Positions 1 through 9,007 are shown, numbered from the stretch's first letter. The stretch is DNA of 64,000 bases from Streptomyces sp. Sge12 (GCF_002080455.1 NZ_CP020555.1:5430501-5494500), one strand, 5' to 3'. Translations and numbers: made by a program. The notes: generated by a model not told the origin, from the letters alone.

Positions 1-1587
1 GGCGTCTTCGGCGCGACCAGCGTGCTGGGCCCGCTGCTCGGCGGACTCTTCGTGGACAACCTGTCCTGGCGCTGGGTCTTCTACATCAACCTCCCCATCG
101 GTCTCGTCGCGCTCGTCGTCATCGCCGCGGTCCTGCACATCCCGAAGCGCTCCGCGAAGCACACCATCGACTATCTCGGCACCTTCCTCATCGCCTGTGT
201 CGCCACCTGCCTCGTGCTCGTCGCCTCCCTCGGCGCCACCTGGGGCTGGGGCTCGGCCCGGATCATCGGCGTGGCCGTCCTCGGCGCCGTACTGCTCGCC
301 GTCTTCCTCCTCGTGGAACGCAAGGCCGTCGAACCCGTCCTGCCGCTGGGTCTGTTCCGCATCCGCACCTTCACCCTCTGCTCGGTGATCAGCTTCGTCG
401 TCGGTTTCGCGATGTTCGGCGCGATGGTCTACCTGCCGACCTTCCTCCAGGTCGTCCAAGGCGTCTCGCCGACCATGTCGGGCGTCCATATGCTGCCGAT
501 GGTGATCGGCATGCTGATCTCCTCCACCGTCTCCGGCCAGATCGTCAGCCGCACGGGCCGCTGGAAGGTCTTCCCGATCGCCGGCACGGGCGTGACCGCG
601 ATCGGTCTGCTCCTGCTGCACCAGCTGCACCGCACCAGCTCCACGTGGGAGATGAGCATCTACTTCTTCGTCTTCGGCGCCGGGCTCGGCCTGGTCATGC
701 AGGTACTGGTCCTGGTGGTGCAGAACTCGGTCAGCTACGCAGATCTCGGAGTCGCCACCTCCGGTGCCACCTTCTTCCGTTCCATCGGAGCCTCCTTCGG
801 CGTCGCGATCTTCGGCACGGTCTTCACCAACCAGCTGGACGACAAGCTCGCCACCGCGCTGGCCGGTGTCACGCTGCCGGCCGGTGCGAGCATCGCGCAG
901 CTGGAGGCCGATCCGCGGGCCATCAGTGCGCTTCCCTCCGGGCTCCAGCCGCAGGTCCTCGACGCCTACGCCACCGCCATCACCGACGTGTTCCTCTACG
1001 CCGTGCCGATCGTCCTGGTCGCCTTCGTCATCGCCTGGTTCCTGAAGGAGGACAAGCTCCGCGCCTCGGTCACCGCACCCGATGTGACGGAAACCCTGGC
1101 TTCCAACCCGGTCCAGCGCTCGTCACGGGACGAGGTGGCCCGCGCGCTGTCGGTCCTCGGTACCCGTGAGGGCCGCCGGCACGTCTACGAGAAGATCACC
1201 GAGAAGGCCGGCTACGACCTGCTGCCCGCCGCCAGCTGGATGCTGCTGCGGATCAAGAAGTACGGCTCCACGGAGCCCTCGATGCTCGCAGAGCGCGCCA
1301 ACGTGCCGTTGAAGGTCATTACGGATGCCGCCCGCCAGGTCGAGGAGCGCGGGCTCGCCGCCCGGGAAGGACTGGCGCTGATCCTGACCGAACAGGGGCA
1401 GGTGGCCGCCGCCAAGCTCGCCGATGCCCGGCAGGAGTCCCTCGCCGAGCTGCTCGGCGACTGGTGGGGCCCGGACCGTCCGACCGACCTGGTGAAGCTG
1501 GTTCAGGAGATCAATACGGAGCTGTGCGGGTCCGACGCCGAGGAGCCCTACGACTCCGCGCCGCGCCGGGACCACGCCGCCCCCTAG
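1..1587 (+). CDS. DHA2-type MFS drug transporter with C-terminal MarR-like domain (5' partial)
   Basis: The reading frame is open from the first base, so the start and first membrane helices lie off the left edge; 528 residues are visible. They open inside the antiporter motif of 14-helix DHA2 exporters (G-V-L-G-P-L-L-G-G). Further hydrophobic helices follow to about residue 350. The last 150 residues are soluble and look like a MarR-type winged helix (from about EKAGYDLLPAASWMLLR through a predicted wing to the C-terminus). This suggests a proton-driven drug exporter carrying its own cytoplasmic sensor or regulatory domain. Substrate cannot be inferred. Family assignment is firm; the MarR reading of the tail is inference. 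Confidence 0.88.
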   Translation, partial: GVFGATSVLGPLLGGLFVDNLSWRWVFYINLPIGLVALVVIAAVLHIPKRSAKHTIDYLGTFLIACVATCLVLVASLGATWGWGSARIIGVAVLGAVLLAVFLLVERKAVEPVLPLGLFRIRTFTLCSVISFVVGFAMFGAMVYLPTFLQVVQGVSPTMSGVHMLPMVIGMLISSTVSGQIVSRTGRWKVFPIAGTGVTAIGLLLLHQLHRTSSTWEMSIYFFVFGAGLGLVMQVLVLVVQNSVSYADLGVATSGATFFRSIGASFGVAIFGTVFTNQLDDKLATALAGVTLPAGASIAQLEADPRAISALPSGLQPQVLDAYATAITDVFLYAVPIVLVAFVIAWFLKEDKLRASVTAPDVTETLASNPVQRSSRDEVARALSVLGTREGRRHVYEKITEKAGYDLLPAASWMLLRIKKYGSTEPSMLAERANVPLKVITDAARQVEERGLAAREGLALILTEQGQVAAAKLADARQESLAELLGDWWGPDRPTDLVKLVQEINTELCGSDAEEPYDSAPRRDHAAP

Positions 1588-1614
1588 CGGCCGGCCTGCT
1601 GCTGCCGTGCGGGC

Positions 1615-2145
1615 TCAGGGGAGGAGCTTCTCGAACCAGTGCTGTGCGTACGGGCCGTCGTTGTACGCCGGTATTTCCGCATACCCGTGCCGCGCGTACA
1701 ACGCGCGGGCCTCCACGAGGTCCGAGCGGGTGTCCAGCCGGACCCGCCCGGCGCCCAGCGCACGGGCCTGTGCCTCCAGGACCTCCAGCAGGGCCGCCCC
1801 GCCGCCCGTGCCCCTGGCGCGCCGGTCGACATACACCCGGGTGAGCTCGGCGGTGTCGGGGTCGAGCAGCCGGACGCCGCCGCACGCCAGGGGCTCGCCG
1901 CCCAGCCTGCCGACGACGAACTGCCCCGTCGGCGGGACCAGCCCGTCGTCCGGGAAGTCCAGCAGCCCCTGGTCGATCTCGGCCTCGGTGACCTGCCGTT
2001 TCCAGTACCGGCCGGCGACCTCGGCGTAGTAGGCACGGCGCAGGACGGTGGCGTCCCGCGTCGTGAACGCCTCGGGCGTCACGGTCCACGAGGGGGTGGA
2101 TGCAGCGGGAGGGGTGTAGGTGGGGGGTTCGCTGTGAGTGGTCAT
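1615..2145 (-). CDS. GNAT family N-acetyltransferase
   Basis: A 176-residue protein with a GNAT fold in its second half: a beta-strand/acetyl-CoA loop region around VYVDRRARGTGGGAALLEVLE (the R/Q-x-x-G-x-G/A motif) and the typical ending in which a tyrosine-containing helix is followed by a strand (RHGYAEIPAYNDGPYAQHWFEK). The first 30 residues are Pro/Thr-rich and probably disordered. It transfers an acetyl group from acetyl-CoA to an unknown amine. It converges with the MFS gene, with 27 bp between the stops. Substrate is not predictable. Confidence 0.85.
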   Translation of the reverse strand: MTTHSEPPTYTPPAASTPSWTVTPEAFTTRDATVLRRAYYAEVAGRYWKRQVTEAEIDQGLLDFPDDGLVPPTGQFVVGRLGGEPLACGGVRLLDPDTAELTRVYVDRRARGTGGGAALLEVLEAQARALGAGRVRLDTRSDLVEARALYARHGYAEIPAYNDGPYAQHWFEKLLP

Positions 2146-2252
2146 GGCGTCATTGTGGAGTTCGCGGGCGAGGTCCCGCGTGGAATATCCACAGGGCCGG
2201 GCCGATGATAGGAAAAGGACATTTCCCTGCGTACCCGGAGGGTGGGAACGCC

Positions 2253-2648
2253 ATGTCAGAGCACCCCGACTGTGCCCTGGTCCGCCGCGGCTACGAGGCC
2301 TTCGGCAAGGGCGACATGGAGACGATGAGCACGCTGCTGACGGCCGATGCCATCCACCACGTGCCGGGCAGCAACCCGCTGTCCGGGCACCACAAGGGGC
2401 GGGAGAACGTTCTCGACCTCTTCCGCCGCCTCTCCGAGGAGACGAACGGGACCTTCCAGGTGCACCTGGAGTCGGTGCTGGCGGACGGCCGGGGCCACGT
2501 GATGAGTTTCCACACGGCGCGCGCCGACCGCGGTGACCGCGGCATCGAGATCCGCCAAGGGCTCTTCTTCACGATCATCGGCGACAAGATCACCGACATC
2601 GACCAGTGCACCGCGGACATCGACGAGGAAGACGTCTTCTGGAGCTGA
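2253..2648 (+). CDS. SnoaL/NTF2-like protein
   Basis: 131 residues with the cone-like NTF2/SnoaL layout: an N-terminal helix (ALVRRGYEAFGKGDMETMSTLL), a central H-H-V-P-G-S-N-P segment with G-R-E-N-V, and C-terminal strands ending in TDIDQCTADIDEED. ATG 2253 is chosen over longer upstream starts because homology begins there and it follows a GGAGGGTGGG tract. Relatives act as ketosteroid-isomerase-like or polyketide cyclase-like enzymes or as ligand-binding proteins; function here is unknown. It is monocistronic, followed by a strong hairpin. Confidence 0.82.
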   Translation: MSEHPDCALVRRGYEAFGKGDMETMSTLLTADAIHHVPGSNPLSGHHKGRENVLDLFRRLSEETNGTFQVHLESVLADGRGHVMSFHTARADRGDRGIEIRQGLFFTIIGDKITDIDQCTADIDEEDVFWS

Positions 2649-2675
2649 GCCCGCCCTGACGCGGGGCTGGCCCTG

Positions 2676-2719
2676 GTGATGCGGGGGTCCCGCCCGGTCC
2701 GGGCCGACCCCCGCATCAC
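2676..2719. terminator. bidirectional hairpin terminator
   Basis: Perfect 14-bp arms (GTGATGCGGGGGTC and its complement) separated by 16 nt lie between the convergent SnoaL-like and ABM genes, serving both strands. There is no U-tract, as is usual in Streptomyces. Confidence 0.7.
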
Positions 2720-2728
2720 GCGGTGCGT

Positions 2729-3073
2729 TCAGGCCTTCTTCGGCGCTGCCTGCTGCACGACCTCGAACGACCACACCGTCGAGGCGGACGCCGCGGGCTT
2801 CGGCCGCTCGCCGCCACCGCCCTGGCCGCCCTGGGCGCCGCCCTGGTGGGCCGCCTTCATCGGCCCCTCCATCCACGCCTGGAAATCCTGCTCCGAACGC
2901 CAGCGCGTGTAGACCAGGTACTGGTCAGTGCCCTCCACCGGGCGCAGCAGCTCGAACCACTCGAAGCCGTCCGAGCCCTCCACCGCCCCGGCCCGGGAGG
3001 CGAAGCGCTGCTCCAGCACCTCCCGCTGCTCGGCGGGAACCGTCAGCACGTTGATCTTTACAACACTCGGCAC
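2729..3073 (-). CDS. antibiotic biosynthesis monooxygenase (ABM) domain protein
   Basis: 114 residues. The N-terminal ~75 match the dimeric alpha/beta barrel ABM fold (INVLTVPAEQREVLEQRF, then DGFEWFELLRPVEGTDQYLVYTRW, then FQAWMEGP). The same fold holds heme-degrading IsdG-like enzymes and small quinone-forming monooxygenases. The C-terminal tail is Gly/Gln-rich (H-Q-G-G-A-Q-G-G-Q-G-G-G-G) and ends in Lys-rich residues. The GTG at 3073 is chosen because GAGAGG sits 7 nt upstream; the open frame continues upstream without homology. Exact reaction unknown. Confidence 0.8.
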   Translation of the reverse strand: MPSVVKINVLTVPAEQREVLEQRFASRAGAVEGSDGFEWFELLRPVEGTDQYLVYTRWRSEQDFQAWMEGPMKAAHQGGAQGGQGGGGERPKPAASASTVWSFEVVQQAAPKKA

Positions 3074-3249
3074 GTGGCACCTCTCATGAAACGCAGGCCG
3101 GGCTGTGCGCCCGGCCTCGACGACGTGCGTGCAGTCTCCTACATCCCCGCATCCCCGCATCCCTGCAACCCCGCAACCCCGCGGGCGGCGTGCGGCTGTC
3201 CCGGTGGTCCGAGGGGCCACCGGGACAGCTGTCATGCGACATCACGTGG

Positions 3250-3453
3250 TCACTGCTGGGGCGGACGCCCCTCCCCGGAGGTGGGCGGCTGCTTGCCGAT
3301 CTGTTCGTTCAGCTTCTGCTGCGCCGTGTCGACCTGGCCCTGGTACTTGTTGCCCGTCTTCGCGTCGAAGGCGTCTCCGGCCTTCTCGACGCCTTGGCGG
3401 GCCTGGTCAGGGTGTCCCTTGATCAGATCCTTGAGCTTGTCAAGCATGGACAT
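3250..3453 (-). CDS. small Rv0909/CsbD-like protein (antitoxin-type)
   Basis: 67-residue, charged, probably helical protein beginning MSMLDKLKDLIKGHPDQARQ. It resembles the actinobacterial Rv0909-type 'antitoxin' family (short proteins with a D-K-x-K-x-L-x-x-x-H-P-D-Q start and a G-V-x-K-A-G-D-x-x-D-x-K-T-G-x-K-Y centre). No toxin gene adjoins it, so the antitoxin label should not be taken as function; CsbD-like stress proteins are similar. The ATG has a clear GGAGAGGAC Shine-Dalgarno sequence. Confidence 0.78.
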   Translation of the reverse strand: MSMLDKLKDLIKGHPDQARQGVEKAGDAFDAKTGNKYQGQVDTAQQKLNEQIGKQPPTSGEGRPPQQ

Positions 3454-3747
3454 GAGCCGTCCTCTCCACGGAATGCGTGTCATCTCCAGCTTCACCATGA
3501 ACTCCGGTGTCCGCACCCGGAGCGAAACCCGAGCGAAACCCGCAGCGAACCCGGAGCGGGCCCGGAACACCCCGGAGCACCTGCGGGTTCCTCGGATCCG
3601 CCCGGCGTCACAAGGGCCGGTCGATCTTCCCGATGCCCGTGAGGGCCGACCGAGGCATCCCGCGGGAGATATCGTCTTGCGGGTAATGGAGCGCGGCAGC
3701 CAGGCAAAGTCAGGGTTGCGGTCAACAGGGCGGGAGGCCGGCGAGGC

Positions 3748-5790
3748 GTGGCTAACGCGGCAGAGCACAGCGGTGCGAACGGACATGCCGGAGTCATAGG
3801 CGACAACAACAGGCTCGGGGCGGCACGCCTCCTCCTGTGGGCGCTGGCGGGCGCTCTCGCCGTCAGACAGGCCGCCGCCGTGCTGAGCGTGCCACCCGGG
3901 GAATGGCTGAGCGGCTTCCACCTCCCCGGCAGCCTGCCCGGATCCGTCTACGACACCGGCCAGTTCTCCGGCACGCCCTTCGCCGGGCTGGTCCTCAAGC
4001 CGCTGGTCGGCCTCGCCGCCCCGTCGCTGGAGATCGCCTGGACCTGTGTGACGCTGCTGTGCGTCGCCGCCATCGGGCTCGTCGCCGCGCGCGGCCTGCC
4101 CGACCCGGTGCCGCGGCGCACCGCGCTCCTCGCCGCGCCCGTGCTCACGGCCCTGATGATGGTCTCGATCCCCGTCCGCGAGGCCGCCTCACCCGGCCGG
4201 ACCGCCGTCCTGCCCGTGCTGCTGGTGCTGCTGGCCGTCTTCCGCGTGCCCGGTGACCGGCCCGCGGGCTTCCTCGTCGGCCTCGCCGCCGCGCTCCAGC
4301 CGGCGCTGCTGCTCTTCGCCCCGCTGCTGTGGCTGACCGGACGCCGCCCCGGCGCGCACACCGCCGCCGTGACCTTCGCCGGAGCGACCGCGCTGTCCTG
4401 GGCGGCCATGCCGCGCGACTCCTGGACGTACTGGGTGCAGCACCTGGCCGGTACCGGCCTCGGCGGCGCCCCCGACGGCCTCGCCAACCAGTCCGTGCAC
4501 GGCGCGCTGCTGCGCCTCGGCCTGACCGGACCGCTGGAGATCCTGCTCTACGCCGCCCTCGCGGGCGCCATCGTCTTCTTCGGCCTGCGCCGCGCGGTCC
4601 GCTACGCCGGCGACGGCCAGCTGCTGCTCGCCGTCGCCGTCACCGGCTGCGTGGCCGTCGCCGTGTCCCCGGCCGGCTGGCGCCACCAGCTGCTGTGGGT
4701 GCTGCTCGCCGTCGCCGGCAAGGTGGGCAAGCGGGCCGCCGACCGATCCGTGTGGCCGGTGGCCGTGGTCCTCGCCATGACCCTGCCGAGCACGGTGCTG
4801 CTGCCGAACCTGGCCGCGCTGGCCCCCGTACGCGACAACGTGCTGCTGCTCACCGCCGTGGCCGCGGCCTGCGCGGTACCGTTCCTGCCGCGCTCCTCGC
4901 CGTACTGGCGCGAGCCCGTACCGACCGACTACGGGCGGCCGGCCGCGGCCCGCTGGGCGCGGGTGCCGCTGCTGCCGTTCTGGCGGCGCGTGCTGTCCCG
5001 CCCGAACCTGCTGCTGGAACTCCTGCTGATACGAGTGGGCTACTCGCTCTACTCGCACATCCGGGCCGCCGCCCCCACCAGCCGCACCCTCGCCGAGGGC
5101 AACGGCAGCCAGATCCACGGCATCGAGAAGGCGCTCGGCATCGACATCGAGCACGCCGTGAACCACGCCGTCGTGAACACGCCCTGGCTGGAGGCGTTCT
5201 TCAACTTGTACTACACCTCCTTCCACTTCGTGGTCCCGCTGACGATCCTGGCTGTCCTGTACTGGCGCCGTCCCGGCGACTACCGCTGGGCCCGCGCCTC
5301 CCTGGGCCTGGCCACCGTCCTGGCCCTCGTCGGCTTCTGGCTCTACCCCCTCGCGCCGCCGCGCCTGATGCCCGGCCTCGACTTCATCGACACCGTGCAC
5401 GGGCCGCAGGACCTGGCCAACCCCTCGTACGGGGCCATGACCGCGATCTCCAACCAGTACGCGGCGATGCCCTCGCTGCACTTCGGCTGGTCGCTGTGGT
5501 GCGGGATCGTGATCGTGGTGCTGGCGCCCAAGGGCTGGCAGAAGCTGCTCGGCGCGCTGCACCCGCTGATCACGGTGTGCGCGATCGTCGCGACCGCCAA
5601 CCACTGGGTCCTGGACGCGGTGGGCGGCGCCGTCGTCGTGACCGCCGGCTTCGGGCTCGTGTACGTGCTGTCCGGGCCGCGGGGGCTCCAGGTGGACCTC
5701 CCGGCGCAGCGCACCACCGGCGGAGAACGGACGACGGCGACCCCGGACGGGGCCGGCGTCGCCGAGCCCGTCGCGGGGGCGCGTTCGTAG
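3748..5790 (+). CDS. bifunctional glycosyltransferase 87 / PAP2 phosphatase membrane protein
   Basis: 680 residues in two membrane modules. Residues ~25-390 are a GT87/DUF2029-type polyprenyl-phosphate mannosyltransferase-like domain with many hydrophobic helices. Residues ~420-650 are a PAP2 domain of the inositol-phosphorylceramide-synthase type, with M-P-S-L-H-F-G-W near residue 575 and N-H-W-V-L-D-A-V-G-G near 620 supplying the catalytic His, His and Asp. It probably moves a sugar or phospho-headgroup between lipid carriers at the cell surface. GTG 3748 follows a GGGAGG-like site. The final ~35 residues are a Thr/Gly-rich tail. The fusion is known in Streptomyces; substrate is unknown. 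Confidence 0.85.
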   Translation: MANAAEHSGANGHAGVIGDNNRLGAARLLLWALAGALAVRQAAAVLSVPPGEWLSGFHLPGSLPGSVYDTGQFSGTPFAGLVLKPLVGLAAPSLEIAWTCVTLLCVAAIGLVAARGLPDPVPRRTALLAAPVLTALMMVSIPVREAASPGRTAVLPVLLVLLAVFRVPGDRPAGFLVGLAAALQPALLLFAPLLWLTGRRPGAHTAAVTFAGATALSWAAMPRDSWTYWVQHLAGTGLGGAPDGLANQSVHGALLRLGLTGPLEILLYAALAGAIVFFGLRRAVRYAGDGQLLLAVAVTGCVAVAVSPAGWRHQLLWVLLAVAGKVGKRAADRSVWPVAVVLAMTLPSTVLLPNLAALAPVRDNVLLLTAVAAACAVPFLPRSSPYWREPVPTDYGRPAAARWARVPLLPFWRRVLSRPNLLLELLLIRVGYSLYSHIRAAAPTSRTLAEGNGSQIHGIEKALGIDIEHAVNHAVVNTPWLEAFFNLYYTSFHFVVPLTILAVLYWRRPGDYRWARASLGLATVLALVGFWLYPLAPPRLMPGLDFIDTVHGPQDLANPSYGAMTAISNQYAAMPSLHFGWSLWCGIVIVVLAPKGWQKLLGALHPLITVCAIVATANHWVLDAVGGAVVVTAGFGLVYVLSGPRGLQVDLPAQRTTGGERTTATPDGAGVAEPVAGARS

Positions 5791-5810
5791 ACGGGTCGTA
5801 GGCGGGTCGG

Positions 5811-5841
<31 letters not shown>

Positions 5842-5853
5842 CCCCCGACCGCG

Positions 5854-6795
5854 TCAGCCCTCGCCGCGCCGCCTGCGCAGCAGCGTGCGCAGCGGGCCCG
5901 GGCTTTCGTACCCGACCCGCCGGGCGACCGCCGTCAGCGACAGGTCCGTGGTGCGCAGCAGGTGTTCGGCCTGCTCCACCCGCAGGTCCTGCACCAGCCC
6001 GACCGGTGTGCGGCCGAGGGTACGGGCGACCGCGCGCTGCAGGGTGCGCTCGCTGACGCCGAGCTCGCGGGCGGCGTCCGCGATCGGCGCCGGTTCCGCG
6101 AGCCGGGTCCGCGCCCATTCCTCGAAGGCGGCGACCAGCGGATCGTGGCGGGCCAAGGCGCTGGGGATGGCGTACGCCGCCTGGGAGGCCCGGTCGTCGA
6201 CGACGAGGTAGCGCCGGACCAGATCCGCGAGGGCCGGACTGCGCGCGCCGACGAGCGACAGCGCCAGGTCGAGGTGGCCGAAGGCCGCGCCCGCCGTCGT
6301 GACCCCGCCGGAGCTGACGACCATCCGGGTCTCCTCGACGGCGACCCGGCGGTAGCGGTCCCGGAAGAGCGGGGCCAGCCACCAACTGGTCGTCGCCCGC
6401 AGCCCGTCCAGCACCCCGGCCTCGGCCAGCAGGAAGGTGCCGGTGCAGGCGGTGGCCAGTGGGGTTCCGCGCTCGCGGGCCTCGGCCAGGATCCGGCGGG
6501 CCGGACGCAACCCGCCCGAGCCCACGGCCTCGACCAGCAGGTCCGGGCGGCGCTCCATCAGCGCGGGCACCACCAGCAGGTCCGCGTCCTCGGCGACGGC
6601 GGCCGGTTCGGTGTCGATGCGGTGGCCGAGCCCGGTGCGGACCCGGCGCCGCACGCCGACCGTACGGATGTCGAAGGCGGGCGGTGGGGTCCCGGCGACC
6701 TGGCGGCGCAGCGCGTGCGCGGTGTGCAGCACGTCGAGGACGGCGGATATGCCCGAGTCGAAGACCCCGTCGAGGGCCAGAACGGCGACTTTCAC
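5854..6795 (-). CDS. GlxA family transcriptional regulator (DJ-1/PfpI-AraC)
   Basis: 313 residues. The N-terminal ~190 form a DJ-1/PfpI-like class I amidotransferase fold (VAVLALDGVFDSGISAVLDVL ... LATACTGTFLLAEAGVLDG, with Cys in the nucleophile-elbow position). The C-terminal ~100 are an AraC helix-turn-helix pair (ELGVSERTLQRAVARTLGRTPVGLVQDLRVEQAEHLL and DLSLTAVARRVGYESPGPLRTLLRR). Such proteins sense small ligands and activate neighbouring genes. It is divergent from the thioesterase, 108 bp away, which is the likeliest target. The GTG at 6795 has GGAG upstream. Confidence 0.87.
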   Translation of the reverse strand: MKVAVLALDGVFDSGISAVLDVLHTAHALRRQVAGTPPPAFDIRTVGVRRRVRTGLGHRIDTEPAAVAEDADLLVVPALMERRPDLLVEAVGSGGLRPARRILAEARERGTPLATACTGTFLLAEAGVLDGLRATTSWWLAPLFRDRYRRVAVEETRMVVSSGGVTTAGAAFGHLDLALSLVGARSPALADLVRRYLVVDDRASQAAYAIPSALARHDPLVAAFEEWARTRLAEPAPIADAARELGVSERTLQRAVARTLGRTPVGLVQDLRVEQAEHLLRTTDLSLTAVARRVGYESPGPLRTLLRRRRGEG

Positions 6796-6903
6796 CGCTC
6801 CACGGTAACGCCGACCGGGCCCGGTCGGGCTGTCGGAATCCATACGGAAGCTGCCGGATCCGACACTCGCGGTCGGCCCGGGGGCGCGCCTAGGGTCGTT
6901 GCC

Positions 6904-7425
6904 ATGACCACGTATGAGAGCAGTAGCGGTGCCGAGCTCCGCAGCCGTACGCACACCTGGCAGCCGCGGCCGGAGATGACCCCGGACATCCTCGGCATGA
7001 GCGGGCTGGAGATCCTGCAGGCGAGCATGAAGGGCGAACTGCCCGGCGCGTCGATGATGAGCACCCTGGGCTTCCGGCTCGCCGACGCGTCGGAGGGGAC
7101 CGCCGTCTTCGAGGGGGACCCGGGCGACCACCTGCTCAACCCGATGGGGACGGTGCACGGCGGCTTCCTGGCCACCCTGCTCGACTCGGCCCTCGGCTCG
7201 GCGGTGATGACGCTGCTGCCGGCGGGCGTCAGCTACACGACGGTACAGCTCGGGGTGCACATGATCCGGCCGGTGATGGCGGACACGCCCACGCTGCGCT
7301 GCGAGGGGACGGCGCTGCACGTGGGGCGGAGCACGGCGACCGCGGAGGCGCGGGTCGTGGGCACGCGGGACGGGAAGCTGTATGCCCATGGCACTACGAC
7401 GTGTGTGGTGCTGAGGGTGGGGTGA
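6904..7425 (+). CDS. PaaI family thioesterase
   Basis: 173 residues with a hot-dog fold: the conserved N-P-M-G-T-V-H-G-G-F-L-A-T-L-L-D-S-A segment (catalytic Asp/Asn and HGG) at about residues 79-96, followed by strands SYTTVQLGVHMIRPV and AEARVVGTRDGKLYAHGTTTCVVL. It probably hydrolyses acyl- or aryl-acyl-CoA thioesters. It shares a promoter region with the divergent GlxA-type regulator and ends 39 bp before a perfect hairpin. Confidence 0.86.
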   Translation: MTTYESSSGAELRSRTHTWQPRPEMTPDILGMSGLEILQASMKGELPGASMMSTLGFRLADASEGTAVFEGDPGDHLLNPMGTVHGGFLATLLDSALGSAVMTLLPAGVSYTTVQLGVHMIRPVMADTPTLRCEGTALHVGRSTATAEARVVGTRDGKLYAHGTTTCVVLRVG

Positions 7426-7464
7426 GCCGCTGCCCCTCCGCTGCGCTGGGCTGGGCTGGGGGAG

Positions 7465-7510
7465 GCCGAAGGGGCGCCGGGGCGTTGGATGGCCCCGGCG
7501 CCCCTTCGGC
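7465..7510. terminator. strong hairpin terminator
   Basis: Perfect 19-bp GC-rich arms around an 8-nt loop, directly after the thioesterase stop. It is probably functional in both directions between the thioesterase and the convergent P450 gene. Confidence 0.75.
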
Positions 7511-7584
7511 TGGATCGTCGCTGCTTGCCAGGATCACTCCGTTCGGGGTACGCCGCCAGTCGGGCGGGTGCGGCGCCGCTGCCG

Positions 7585-7703
7585 GGGCGCCGCCCCGGAC
7601 CCCGCGCCTCAAACGCCGGCGAGGCTGGGGGGGGAGGGGCGGGTGAAGGCGAGAGAGCGGGGCGCCGCCCCGGACCCCGCGCCTCAAACGCCGGCGGGGC
7701 TGG
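7585..7703. repeat. two tandem copies of the CCTCAAACGCCGGCG dispersed repeat
   Basis: A 44-bp unit (a GC-rich leader followed by GCGCCTCAAACGCCGGCG and GGCTGG) occurs at 7585-7628 and again at 7660-7703, differing at one base (A/G) near the end. The same core recurs at 13018, 26530, 26660, 27006 (inverted) and, degenerate, at 58266. The rest of the 300-bp gap holds no gene. Confidence 0.8.
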
Positions 7704-7730
7704 AGTGGGCTGGCCGGGTTGGAGGGGTGG

Positions 7731-8975
7731 TCAGGGGTGGGTTACTCGGAGTTCCTTGATGCCGTTGAGCCAGGCTGCGCGGAGGCGGCGCGGGGGGTCC
7801 GTCGTCAGGTGGAGGTCGGGGAGGGCGTCGGCCAGGGCGTTGAAGATCAGGTCGATCTCCATGACCGCCAGGGACTTGCCCAGGCAGAAGTGCGGGCCGC
7901 CGCCGCCGAAGCCCAGGTGGGGGTTGGGGTCGCGGGTGATGTCGAAGACGTCCGGGTTCGTGAACACCTCGGGGTCGTGGTTGGCGGAGGAGTAGAACAT
8001 CCCCACCCGGTCGCCCGCCTTGATCTTCTGGCCGCCCAGTTCGGTGTCCTGGGTGGCGGTGCGCTGGAAGGACACCACCGGGGTGGCCCAGCGCACGATC
8101 TCCTCCGCGGCCGTCGACGGCCGGGTCGCCTTGTAGAGCTCCCACTGCTCGGGGTGGGTGAGGAAGGCGTGCATGCCGTGGCTGATGGCGTTGCGCGTGG
8201 TCTCGTTGCCCGCGACCGCCAGCAGCAGCACGAAGAAGCCGAACTCGTCGGAGCCGAGGTTGCCCTGGCCCTCGGCGGCCACCAGCTGGGTGACGATGTC
8301 CTTGGCCGGACACTCCTTGCGCTGGGCGGAGAGGTTCATCGCGTAACCGATGAGCTCCATCGCCGCGTTGGAGCCGACCTCCTCGGTGATCGCGTACTCC
8401 GGGTCGTCGTAGGCGATCATCTTGTTCGACCAGTCGAAGATCTTGGTGCGGTCCTTCTGCGGTACGCCGATCAGTTCGGCGATGGCCTGGAGCGGGAGCT
8501 CGCACGCCACCTGCGTGACGAAGTCGAAGCTGCCGTCGGCCGCCGTCGCCGCGGCCTCCTCGACGATCTTCCGGGCGCGGTCGCGCAGGGCCGCCTCCAG
8601 GCCGCGGATGGCCCGCGGGGTGAAGCCGCGCTGCACGATCTGGCGTACGCGCGTGTGTTCCGGCGGATCCATGTTCAACATGATCAGGCGCTGGGCATCT
8701 ATCGCATCACGTGCGATGTGCTCGTTGAAGCGGATGATCGCGGTGTTGGTCGTCGAGGAGAACAGCTCCGGGTGCGTGGAGACGTACTTGACGTCCGCGT
8801 GCCGGGTCACGGCCCAGTAGCCCTCGTCGTCGAAGCCGGTGATGCCCCGCCGCTGCGGGCACCACCAGACGGGTGCGGTCTGCCGCAGCTGCGCGAACTC
8901 CGGGAAGGGGACGCGGCTTTGGAGCAGGTCTGGATCGGTGGCGTCGAAGCCTTCGGGCAGTGCGGGGCAGGACAT
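7731..8975 (-). CDS. cyp125: cytochrome P450, CYP125-like steroid C26/C27 hydroxylase
   Basis: 414 residues with all P450 landmarks: I-helix A-G-N-E-T-T-R-N near residue 258, E-x-x-R in E-I-V-R-W-A-T-P, and the heme loop F-G-G-G-G-P-H-F-C-L-G with Cys364. Segments around the I helix, QWELYK, RWATPV-F-QRTA and WLNGIKE follow mycobacterial CYP125A1 closely from memory of that family. That enzyme oxidises the cholesterol side-chain terminus to the acid. As in M. tuberculosis, the gene is divergent from a fadA5-like thiolase. Its promoter has a near-match KstR site and a TCTGAC-N5-ATCAGA palindrome. A separate ferredoxin must supply electrons; a candidate lies at 20357. Confidence 0.9.
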   Translation of the reverse strand: MSCPALPEGFDATDPDLLQSRVPFPEFAQLRQTAPVWWCPQRRGITGFDDEGYWAVTRHADVKYVSTHPELFSSTTNTAIIRFNEHIARDAIDAQRLIMLNMDPPEHTRVRQIVQRGFTPRAIRGLEAALRDRARKIVEEAAATAADGSFDFVTQVACELPLQAIAELIGVPQKDRTKIFDWSNKMIAYDDPEYAITEEVGSNAAMELIGYAMNLSAQRKECPAKDIVTQLVAAEGQGNLGSDEFGFFVLLLAVAGNETTRNAISHGMHAFLTHPEQWELYKATRPSTAAEEIVRWATPVVSFQRTATQDTELGGQKIKAGDRVGMFYSSANHDPEVFTNPDVFDITRDPNPHLGFGGGGPHFCLGKSLAVMEIDLIFNALADALPDLHLTTDPPRRLRAAWLNGIKELRVTHP

Positions 8976-8990
8976 CGGGCAACTCCAAAG

Positions 8991-9007
8991 TCTGACGGAC
9001 CATCAGA
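8991..9007. promoter_or_regulatory. TCTGAC-N5-(G/A)TCAGA palindrome upstream of the P450
   Basis: TCTGACGGACCATCAGA is a 17-bp palindrome with one mismatched pair, 16 bp upstream of the P450 start. It shares its arms with sites at 29086 and 36417, suggesting one TetR-type repressor. The identity of the regulator is unknown. Confidence 0.55.

Noticed and set aside
3250-3453. Toxin-antitoxin pair
   Set aside because: The family is called antitoxin-like in databases, but no toxin gene adjoins.
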